The notes beneath the pieces are model-generated. The model had not been told where the DNA came from. It did no database searches and saw nothing but the letters and a program-made list of their open reading frames with translations. Below are positions 1-5,494 of a DNA stretch of 9,191 nt, piece by piece. This stretch comes from Candidatus Bipolaricaulota bacterium (GTDB lineage Bacteria > Bipolaricaulota > Bipolaricaulia > RBG-16-55-9): NCBI GenBank assembly GCA_018609825.1, contig JAHEOA010000161.1, forward strand, positions 1 to 9,191, read 5' to 3'. A program made the translations under genes and the position numbers. The first letter of the stretch is position 1, and every line of letters starts with the position of its first letter.

Positions 1-921
1 CGCGGTCTGGGGCTCCGCCTCCGCAGCGTCGCTTGACTCGGAGGCGGCTTCCGCCTCGGCCTCGTCGCCCGTGGCCCCTTCGGCTTCGGCCTCGGCCTCG
101 GCTTTGGCCTCGGTCTCGGCCTCGGCCTCGGTTTCAGCTTCGGCCTCGGTCTCGGTTCCGGCCTTGGCCTCGGCCTCCGACCCGTCAACCGTCGCGGCCG
201 CTTCCTCGGGCTCCGGCGTCGGCGTGGGGGCCTCCTGAAGCCCTTCCTTGCCCTCCAAGACCGCGTCCGCAATCCGTGAAATGATCAGCTTCGTCGCCTT
301 GATGGCGTCGTCGTTGCCCGGAATGGGGTAGTCGATGGGATCGGGGTCGCAGTTGGTGTCGATCACCGCCACGACCGGAATGCCAAGGCGTCGGGCCTCA
401 TGGATGGCGTTGACCTCGATCTCGGTGTCGACCACGAACATGACCTCGGGCACGCGGGCCATGTCCCGCAGGCCTTCGAGGTTGCGACGGAGCTTGTTGA
501 TCTCCTTGTGCAGCTTCATCGCTTCCTTGTTCGGCATGCGGTCGAGGTCGCCCTTGCGTTCGTGCTCCTCGAGCTCCTTCATGTAGTCGATGCGCTGCTT
601 GATGACCCCGAAGTTCGTCAGCGTGCCGCCGAGCCAGCGCCGATTGACGTAGTGCGCGCCGCTGCGCTGCGCCTCCTCCTCGATGGTGCGCTGGACTTGG
701 CGCTTGGTGCCGACGAAGAGAACCTCTTTGCCTTCGGCCACCTGATCGCGCACGTAGTGGTAGGCCTCGGTGAAGAGATCGATCGTGCGCTCCAGGTCAA
801 TGATGTGAATCCCCTTGCGCTCGGTGTAGATGTAGGGCTCCATCTTCGGGTTCCACTTGCGGACGCGGTGCCCGAAGTGGACGCCGGTCTCCAGCAGCTC
901 CTTAATGGTCAAAAGACCCAC
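1..921 (-). CDS. rpsB: 30S ribosomal protein S2 (3' end outside the window)
   Basis: Ribosomal protein S2 binds the head-body junction of the small ribosomal subunit and is needed to recruit S1. The translated frame carries family hallmarks in order: GVHFGH (13-18), WNPKM (23-27), FVGTKRQ (69-75), RWLGGTLTN (95-103) and [10 protein letters not shown] (around 185). The start is GTG at 921, giving [13 protein letters not shown], preceded by GGAGG with a 7-base spacer; an overlapping ATG two bases upstream is out of frame and meets a stop at once. The S2 core ends near residue 225, close to the usual S2 length of about 240. After it the frame continues at least 80 more residues as a tail of Ala, Glu and Thr, and no stop is reached before the window edge. 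The usual downstream partner tsf would lie outside. The gene follows the NIF3-like gene on the same strand after 254 bases, so it probably has its own promoter. Confidence 0.96.
   Translation of the reverse strand, partial: MGLLTIKELLETGVHFGHRVRKWNPKMEPYIYTERKGIHIIDLERTIDLFTEAYHYVRDQVAEGKEVLFVGTKRQVQRTIEEEAQRSGAHYVNRRWLGGTLTNFGVIKQRIDYMKELEEHERKGDLDRMPNKEAMKLHKEINKLRRNLEGLRDMARVPEVMFVVDTEIEVNAIHEARRLGIPVVAVIDTNCDPDPIDYPIPGNDDAIKATKLIISRIADAVLEGKEGLQEAPTPTPEPEEAAATVDGSEAEAKAGTETEAEAETEAEAETEAKAEAEAEAEGATGDEAEAEAASESSDAAEAEPQTA
41..185 (-). repeat. Imperfect hexamer repeat encoding the acidic S2 tail
   Basis: On the plus strand this stretch is an irregular run of GCCTCG/GGCTTC-type hexamers; on the coding (minus) strand it reads as repeated GAGGCC/GAAGCC units. 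It translates to alternating Glu-Ala with occasional Thr or Lys (for example [11 protein letters not shown]). The low complexity invites slippage, so length probably varies between strains. It lies wholly inside the rpsB frame and keeps that frame open. Confidence 0.75.
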
Positions 922-941
922 ATTGTTTCCTCCTTTCTCCA

Positions 942-989
942 TTACTGAACGGGAACCAGAACGTCGCCAAACGCTCGCGTCCCGACCAT
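942..989 (-). CDS. Possible leader peptide upstream of rpsB
   Basis: A 15-codon frame ([15 protein letters not shown], stop TAA) sits in the rpsB leader and ends 20 bases before the rpsB GTG. It is preceded by AAGGAGGG, as strong a Shine-Dalgarno match as that of rpsB itself, but the gap from AGGAGG to the ATG is only 3 bases, shorter than ideal; a GTG codon just upstream in the same frame is even closer. The peptide matches nothing I recognise and shows no run of one amino acid that would suggest classic attenuation. It could couple translation into rpsB, or the purine-rich motif could belong to a regulatory RNA fold instead. Translation is unproven. Confidence 0.3.
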   Translation of the reverse strand: MVGTRAFGDVLVPVQ

Positions 990-1104
990 CACCCTCCTTG
1001 ATCAGGTGTTGCCCACAGCGGTTAAGCCGGGCGCTCCCGTCTCCTCGTCTTCATCGACGGCACTGAGCACACGGCCTTACGCAGTGGGCCATAAGGTTGC
1101 GTTC

Positions 1105-1134
1105 ACTATATCAGGCCCGGGTTGGGAGGCGCAA
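1105..1134 (-). promoter_or_regulatory. Possible rpsB promoter with a long leader
   Basis: Read on the minus strand, TTGCGC (1134-1129) and TATAGT (1110-1105) are separated by 18 bases, a fair sigma70-like match in GC-rich DNA. Transcription would start near 1098, giving a leader of about 175 bases before rpsB. A long rpsB leader would be in keeping with the S2 autoregulation known in E. coli, but I cannot identify a defined S2-binding fold here. Confidence 0.4.
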
Positions 1135-1175
1135 CTCATGGGCCCAAACTCGACCCAGAGCACCGATCGGGCCGA

Positions 1176-2012
1176 TCAGGAGCTGGGGATCAGGCCGCTC
1201 GCGCGTGTGACGCTCAGGCCGCGCGATTCGAGCTCGTCCAGGAACGGGTTGATGCCGAGGGCGTCGCTGGCGATGTGGCCCGTGATGATCAAGTTCTTGC
1301 CCTGGGACTGGAACTCATCCTTGAGTTGCCGCGAGTCGGGGCCCACACAGTGGATGTAGATCACCGTGTCGACCCCGTGCTCAAAATACGCCTTGGCGAC
1401 CGGATACCCGCCGTTCGTCCCGCACGCGTGGGCGACGACGACGTCGCCGATCGGGTTGTCGGGCGCCCCCACGCGGACGTCGATCTCGGTCTCGGCGTTG
1501 CGAAACTCCCCGTGGTTGTCGTAAAGCCGATCGACCACCGATTGAACGGGATCGGACGCGCTCAGCTGCTCAACCGTGGCGGCCATCATGCGTCGGCCGA
1601 GCTCGTCCAGCGCCAGATGGACGTTGATGTAGCCGATGTCCAGCATCCGGGCGAACGAGGGCGCATGATCGTAGTTGGCGATCTGCGCGCGACAGCGGGC
1701 GTCGTAGATCTTCTCCGCCATGGCGGCCTCGGCGGCGTCCCGGGGGACGCCGTGCTCAACCATCATCTCGACATGGCGATCGAGCACGTCGGGGAAACCG
1801 AGCGTGGACGCGCCGCCCTTGGGATGGTGCGAGACGACGAGATCGTACCCGAGCTGATGCGCCAGGAAGAGCTCCGGCGTGTCCATGTCGACCCCGGCGA
1901 TGACGCGCTCGGCCTCGTCAACGGGATGATAGACGGCGCTGTCGGCGGGAACGTCGACGAAGCCGGCCATGTCGAGCGATAGCTGCATGATCTCGTGCGC
2001 GGATAGGCCCAT
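1176..2012 (-). CDS. NIF3/DUF34-family dinuclear metal-binding protein
   Basis: NIF3-like (DUF34) proteins are widespread cytosolic proteins that bind two metal ions and form toroidal hexamers; they are often labelled GTP cyclohydrolase 1 type 2, but the physiological role is unsettled. At 278 residues the length is normal. Family ligands, recalled from E. coli YbgI, can be placed: His62-His63 in VVSHHPKGG, His132 and Asp136 in NVHLALDELG, and His246 with Asp250 in TGHIASDALG. The last pair keeps the H-x3-acid spacing, but with Asp where YbgI has Glu. There is no signal peptide. The ATG at 2012 has a weak purine stretch (GGTGAG) 5 bases before it. The gene lies upstream of rpsB on the same strand, separated by 254 bases, and diverges from the secreted-protein gene. 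The exact subfamily and activity cannot be told from sequence. Confidence 0.88.
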   Translation of the reverse strand: MGLSAHEIMQLSLDMAGFVDVPADSAVYHPVDEAERVIAGVDMDTPELFLAHQLGYDLVVSHHPKGGASTLGFPDVLDRHVEMMVEHGVPRDAAEAAMAEKIYDARCRAQIANYDHAPSFARMLDIGYINVHLALDELGRRMMAATVEQLSASDPVQSVVDRLYDNHGEFRNAETEIDVRVGAPDNPIGDVVVAHACGTNGGYPVAKAYFEHGVDTVIYIHCVGPDSRQLKDEFQSQGKNLIITGHIASDALGINPFLDELESRGLSVTRASGLIPSS

Positions 2013-2029
2013 GAGGTCTCACCCGTCAC

Positions 2030-2059
2030 ATCGTATCCGACCGTCGGAGCGCAAAGCAA
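2030..2059 (-). promoter_or_regulatory. Possible promoter of the NIF3-like gene
   Basis: On the minus strand, TTGCTT (2059-2054) and TACGAT (2035-2030) are spaced by 18 bases and sit just before the start codon at 2012, leaving a leader of roughly 10-15 bases. The boxes are only moderate matches. The spacer between the divergent genes is only 142 bases, so a promoter on each strand is expected somewhere in it. Confidence 0.28.
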
Positions 2060-2125
2060 CGGCGATCTCGTAAGAACGCGCCGAACGGCGTGGCTCGCGT
2101 TACATCTTGACCGGCCTGCGCTGGC

Positions 2126-2131
2126 TATGAT
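2126..2131 (+). promoter_or_regulatory. Possible -10 box for the secreted-protein gene
   Basis: TATGAT lies 23 bases before the ATG at 2155. A TTGACC hexamer at 2107-2112 is nearby, but the 13-base gap is too short for a standard sigma70 promoter, so only the -10 element is proposed. Transcription would start near 2138 with a very short leader. No clear Shine-Dalgarno sequence is visible before 2155. Confidence 0.22.
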
Positions 2132-2154
2132 CGGGAAACGGGCAGTGATATCCG

Positions 2155-3345
2155 ATGAACCAACAACGGCGCAACGCTTGCATCCTTCTAGGGGGCCTGG
2201 CGGTGATCCTCGGGATCGGGGCCGTGGACGCCTCGGCCGACGTCACCGGCAGCTTCACCACCCATATCGTCATGATGCCCGCCGGCGACCAGTCGCCGGC
2301 CTCCGAGGTCGGCATGCTCGAGTTCGACCTGCAGAACGAAATCGACCTCTCGCTCGTCGTCAGCGGGTTCCGCACCACGTTCCACGGCCACTTCGGCCTG
2401 GCCGGGGTCGAGGACGTGATCCTGACCATGTCGGTGTTGATCGGCAGTCTCGACGTCGAGACCCAGATGGTCTTCGGGCGCTTCGACGACGACGACACCA
2501 TCCCCGACAAGGACCAGATCAGCTTCATCAAAAAGCGCGTGACGACCGCGTTCAACTTCGGGGGCGTGACGCTGAAGAACCTGGCCATCTTCGAGGACAC
2601 CAACTTCCCCCAGACGCCCGAACACGCCTTCGGCGACGTGATGACCATCTCGGGCCAGACGATCAGCGGGGTCTCCATCAAGGCCCAGTCGGGCATATGC
2701 GCGGACACGACCCCCAACGCCATCAAGAAACACACCTGGTCGTTCAGCGTGGTGCCCGAATGCCACCAGGAGCCGAAGCCGGATCTGCTCTACACCTACG
2801 AGAAGCTGACGATCAACGGCATCCCGATTTCATCCAGCATCACGGGCAAGGCCGTCGTGGAGTGCATCCAGGTCCAGGCCTGCGAGCTGACCCAGACGAT
2901 TCTGGTCTCCGGCGGGATCGTGCCGCTGTCGGCGACGTTCACCATTGAGGATCTGTTTACGTTCAGCTTCGGAACGGCCACGCTGACGTTCTCGTCCGGG
3001 CCGGGATCCCTGTCGGTGACTTTTGACGACACGGGAGACATCAGCCAGATCGGGGTCCAGCTGGCCCCCACGATCAACCCGGACACCAACCCGGCGACGT
3101 TGGACATCGACGGCAACGTGGAGCCCGGCGCGGGGCTGACGTCGGGCTCGATCGGCATCGAGGTCACGCGCGGGCTGTTGACGTTCGAGGCCGACGCCAA
3201 CTTCACCGACGGACCGCCCGCCACGTTCGACGGCGTCGACTTCAGCGTCGACGCCACGATCGACTTCGTCGAGATCGAGGCGACGCTCGCCTTCGAACCG
3301 GGCCAGATGGTGGAGATCGAGAGCTTCTGGACCGTCAATTTCTAG
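2155..3345 (+). CDS. Exported beta-rich protein of unknown function
   Basis: I do not recognise a family. The 396-residue product starts with a charged N-terminus and a hydrophobic stretch (about residues 8-24), then ASADV, a good Sec signal peptide with cleavage after the Ala-rich site near residue 28. The mature part has no transmembrane helix. It consists of many short stretches with alternating polar and hydrophobic residues (for example IDLSLVVSG, SLSVTFDD, IGIEVTRG, TIDFVEIEATLAF), which predicts mostly beta structure. Four cysteines lie in the middle (SGICAD, VPECHQ, VECIQVQACE) and could form two disulfides. The protein ends EIESFWTVNF; a terminal Phe after alternating hydrophobics resembles an outer-membrane beta-barrel signal, but the many acidic residues and the absence of clear aromatic girdles leave a soluble beta-sandwich or filament protein equally possible. 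The NosD-like gene follows 98 bases downstream, possibly in the same transcript. Confidence 0.85.
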   Translation: MNQQRRNACILLGGLAVILGIGAVDASADVTGSFTTHIVMMPAGDQSPASEVGMLEFDLQNEIDLSLVVSGFRTTFHGHFGLAGVEDVILTMSVLIGSLDVETQMVFGRFDDDDTIPDKDQISFIKKRVTTAFNFGGVTLKNLAIFEDTNFPQTPEHAFGDVMTISGQTISGVSIKAQSGICADTTPNAIKKHTWSFSVVPECHQEPKPDLLYTYEKLTINGIPISSSITGKAVVECIQVQACELTQTILVSGGIVPLSATFTIEDLFTFSFGTATLTFSSGPGSLSVTFDDTGDISQIGVQLAPTINPDTNPATLDIDGNVEPGAGLTSGSIGIEVTRGLLTFEADANFTDGPPATFDGVDFSVDATIDFVEIEATLAFEPGQMVEIESFWTVNF

Positions 3346-3443
3346 CAATTTGTCGGATGCACGGCACTCATGCGGATGGCGCGTCTGGCCTCCAATAGCG
3401 TATCCCGCATGGGCCGGCAACGTCCACGGAAACGAGGTCAAGC

Positions 3444-4979
3444 ATGTCCTTGAGGCTGACGTTGATCTTGAGCGCGGTCTTCCTCTTCGGCGCGTTCTCC
3501 ATCGGCGCGCTGTTCACGACCCAAGCCTGCTTCATGGCGGGCGCCGGCACGGGGTATCCGTCGCTGCAGCAGGCCATCGACCGCGCTGAGCCGGGCTGCA
3601 CGATCATCCTGCTCGGCGGCACCTACACGGAGAACGTCGTGGTCGACAAGCCGCTGCGCATCGTCCCGCGCGCCCACTCCAAGCCGTTCGCGCTGCTCGG
3701 CCAGCATCCGCCGGGGACCTCGTCCGTGGCCGCGTTCATCGACCCCGCGTCGCCGTCGGCGCTGCGCGCGGCCGATCCCGATCAACCCGTCATCGAGATC
3801 CGCGCTTCGGAGGTCGAGATCCACGGGCTTCGCACGGACGGCGGCCAAGTCGGGATCTACGCCGCGAACGTCGGCGACGTTCGGCTGATCGACAACACGA
3901 TCGTCGGGGCCGCAGACGCCGGCATCCGGTTCGACGGGGTTCGCGCAAGCGCTCTCGTCGGGAACACGATCTCCCGAGCGTCGATCGGGCTTGACCTGCA
4001 GAGTTCGCAACAGGTCAGGGCGATCGACAACGTCGTACGCCGCAACGGCCAGGGCATCCGACTGACGGACGCCTCGTCCCATACCCTCCGCGGCAACGAG
4101 GTCTCGCACAGCCAGACCGTCGGGCTCCATCTTCGGTCAGCATCCCACAATCGGGTGACGGCCAATGCGATCGTCGACAACGCCCCGGGCATCGTCATGG
4201 CGGACTCCTCGGGCAACCGTCTCGCGGCCAATCGACTGGACCGCAACGACGGGGCGCTGCGGGTGCGCGGCACCGAGATCACGCACTACGTCCATGAGAT
4301 CGCCCGCGATAACCTCGTCAACGGGCGCCCCATCTACTACCTCGTCGACGCTCGGGGCGTCGCGATCGGCCCCGACGCCGACCCGGGCTACCTCGCACTG
4401 ATCCGCAGTCGGGACGTCCGCGTACGGGGCGTGAGGCTTCCTGAGGGATCCCAAGGCCTGTTGATGATCGACACTCGCGACAGCCGCGTGGAGAACGTGG
4501 CGGTTCCGGCCAGTGCACAGGGCCTTTACCTGCAAGCCTCGCATGACAACGAAATCGTCAACGCTCGGATCGAGCGAACGCGCGCCAGCGGCGTCACGCT
4601 CGCCCACGCCTCCGGCAACCGACTGGCCGAGAGCGTGGTCCGCGCCAACGACGGTCACGGGATTCTCCTCCAGGACGGGAGCGCCAATACCCTTGTGGAC
4701 AACGAGGTCCGCGATAACCCGGACTCCGGCGTTTTCGTGTCGGGCAGTCGCGGCGTTCGGCTCATCCGCAACCGCATCCGGAACAATTGGGTCGGGGTCT
4801 ATCTCCAGGGCGGGGGCGAGCACCGACTGACCGACAACGCGATCGCCAAGAGCCAGTTCGCCGTCTTCGTCGAGGGGACCGCGACGAATCGGTTCGAGAA
4901 CAACCGGCTGACGGACAACCGCCACGCGTCCAATCGACCGGCGCTGCTCGAGGCGTCCGCCGATGAATCCACCCCATGA
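3444..4979 (+). CDS. NosD-like right-handed beta-helix exported protein
   Basis: The 511-residue product has an N-terminal signal (hydrophobic about residues 4-24) followed by YPSLQQAIDRAEPG and GGTYTENVVVDKPLRI, the usual N-terminal cap of right-handed parallel beta-helix proteins. Residues from about 110 to 495 form many coils of roughly 22-24 residues with recurring GN/DN turns and G-[IVL]-x-[IVL] strands, such as GNTISRASIGLDL and DNEVRDNPDSGVFV. In the middle, DNLVNGRPIYYLVDARG (289-305) is the insertion typical of NosD-type (CASH/PbH1) repeats. NosD itself is periplasmic and helps mature the copper site of nitrous-oxide reductase, but no nosZ, nosF, nosY or nosL gene is seen here, so a general carbohydrate-binding or surface role is as likely. 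GAGG lies 7 bases before the ATG. A cysteine at residue 29 lies in TTQAC, a poor lipobox. The gene lies between another exported protein gene and the giant surface protein gene. Confidence 0.88.
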   Translation: MSLRLTLILSAVFLFGAFSIGALFTTQACFMAGAGTGYPSLQQAIDRAEPGCTIILLGGTYTENVVVDKPLRIVPRAHSKPFALLGQHPPGTSSVAAFIDPASPSALRAADPDQPVIEIRASEVEIHGLRTDGGQVGIYAANVGDVRLIDNTIVGAADAGIRFDGVRASALVGNTISRASIGLDLQSSQQVRAIDNVVRRNGQGIRLTDASSHTLRGNEVSHSQTVGLHLRSASHNRVTANAIVDNAPGIVMADSSGNRLAANRLDRNDGALRVRGTEITHYVHEIARDNLVNGRPIYYLVDARGVAIGPDADPGYLALIRSRDVRVRGVRLPEGSQGLLMIDTRDSRVENVAVPASAQGLYLQASHDNEIVNARIERTRASGVTLAHASGNRLAESVVRANDGHGILLQDGSANTLVDNEVRDNPDSGVFVSGSRGVRLIRNRIRNNWVGVYLQGGGEHRLTDNAIAKSQFAVFVEGTATNRFENNRLTDNRHASNRPALLEASADESTP

Positions 4980-5133
4980 CCGTGTCCATGACGCGCAAAG
5001 CGCCCACCTGGTGCCGACAGGATGGCGGGGTTGCACGGCCCGTACGCCCGTATCGACAACCGACCCTTGTCGTGCAAGAGCGTGCGTGGCATGACGTTGA
5101 GACACACACAAGGCGACACATGTTTCAGAGGGG
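4980..5133. other. Non-coding spacer with a long-loop inverted repeat
   Basis: No gene is supported between the NosD-like stop and the promoter at 5134. The one clear structure is a perfect 7-base inverted repeat, TTGCACG (5031-5037) and CGTGCAA (5071-5077), with a 33-base loop. It has no following T-run, so it is not a convincing intrinsic terminator; it might be a weak terminator, a processing signal or a protein site. The palindrome ACATGT lies at 5118-5123 just upstream of the -35 box. Confidence 0.4.
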
Positions 5134-5162
5134 TTGACGGACAGGACCAATCGGGATATGAT
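5134..5162 (+). promoter_or_regulatory. Sigma70-type promoter of the riboswitch-controlled gene
   Basis: TTGACG (5134-5139) and TATGAT (5157-5162) are separated by exactly 17 bases, the best promoter match in the window. Transcription should start near 5169, giving a leader of about 325 bases that includes three hairpins and the c-di-GMP aptamer before the GTG at 5495. The position makes sense because the aptamer must be in the transcript. Confidence 0.72.
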
Positions 5163-5168
5163 TAGTCT

Positions 5169-5362
5169 ACGTTTGGAGCGTCGGCTTCAGCTGGAGTCCA
5201 GGCTTCGGCGGCCATGCGACAAATCACGAAGGGCAGGAAACAAAGCTGCGTCCATGAGGACGCAACGAAAGGGCGAGACGAGCGAAATGGCAAGCTCGAG
5301 AACGGGTCTCGCTAATAGACGCGTCGAGCATCGTTCCGACGCTGGCAGTCCAAAAGACTTTC
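5169..5362 (+). other. Structured 5' leader upstream of the aptamer, class not recognised
   Basis: Between the predicted transcription start and the aptamer lie about 190 bases with no supported gene but with consecutive perfect stems. These are TGCGTCC/GGACGCA (5247-5253 with 5258-5264, loop ATGA); GCGAGAC/GTCTCGC (5273-5279 with 5306-5312) enclosing GAGC/GCTC (5280-5283 with 5294-5297); and GCGTCG/CGACGC (5321-5326 with 5337-5342, 10-base loop). A smaller AGTC/GACT stem with loop CAAAA follows at about 5348-5360. The joining segments are purine-rich (GAAGGGCAGGAAAC, AACGAAAGG), as in structured regulatory RNAs. I could not match it to a known riboswitch, and it does not fold as a second GEMM aptamer. 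Confidence 0.42.
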
Positions 5363-5470
5363 GGTGGAGCGATAAGGGCAATTCCGGCGAAATCCGGATG
5401 CGCAAAGCTACAGGTCCTTCCTCGTTTGCTTCCGTGAATCAGGACGGACGGCTGAGCTGCCGACTTCACC
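5363..5470 (+). promoter_or_regulatory. Cyclic di-GMP-I (GEMM-I) riboswitch aptamer
   Basis: The segment follows the GEMM-I layout. P1 is GGTGGAG (5363-5369) with CTTCACC (5464-5470), seven of seven pairs including one G-T wobble. Next comes the conserved AGGGCAA (5375-5381). P2 is TCCGG/CCGGA (5383-5387 with 5394-5398) capped by a GAAA tetraloop (5389-5392). Then the signature GCGCAAAGC (5400-5408). P3 is GTCCT/AGGAC (5414-5418 with 5441-5445), followed by GACGGCTGAGCTGCC (5447-5461), which matches the conserved 3' side. By alignment from memory with the V. cholerae Vc2 aptamer, G5377 and A5404 would be the ligand-recognising G20 and intercalating A47. It precedes a gene for a giant surface protein, a typical target of c-di-GMP control. 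Confidence 0.88.
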
Positions 5471-5490
5471 TCATGACCCATGAGGAGGAG
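5464..5490 (+). promoter_or_regulatory. Anti-Shine-Dalgarno hairpin, riboswitch expression platform
   Basis: CTTCACCTCATG (5464-5475) pairs with CATGAGGAGGAG (5479-5490) around the loop ACC, with 11 of 12 positions paired (one A-A mismatch, one T-G wobble). The 3' arm contains the whole ribosome binding site GGAGGAG, 4 bases before the GTG at 5495. The 5' arm begins with the exact 3' strand of aptamer helix P1 (5464-5470), so P1 and this hairpin exclude each other. Ligand binding should favour P1 and expose the ribosome binding site. No T-run follows, which argues for translational rather than termination control. Confidence 0.75.
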
Positions 5491-5494
5491 TATC

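Noticed and set aside
400..948. 182-codon plus-strand frame opposite rpsB
   Set aside because: The minus strand carries unmistakable S2 motifs; this is its complement.
1122..1982. 286-codon plus-strand frame opposite the NIF3-like gene
   Set aside because: It is a mirror of the recognised minus-strand gene, without family motifs.
2107..2131. TTGACC...TATGAT as a full sigma70 promoter
   Set aside because: The spacer is only 13 bases; only the -10 box was kept, at low confidence.
3519..3533. Lipobox in the NosD-like protein (TTQAC)
   Set aside because: The -3 to -1 residues T-Q-A do not fit the usual [LVI][ASTVI][GAS] before Cys.
5031..5077. Intrinsic terminator of the NosD-like gene
   Set aside because: The 7-base inverted repeat has a 33-base loop and no T-run, so it was listed only as a structure.
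5221..5312. Second (tandem) GEMM aptamer
   Set aside because: GGGCA and CAAAGC elements occur, but no GNRA-capped P2 stem lies between them and the order of helices does not fit.
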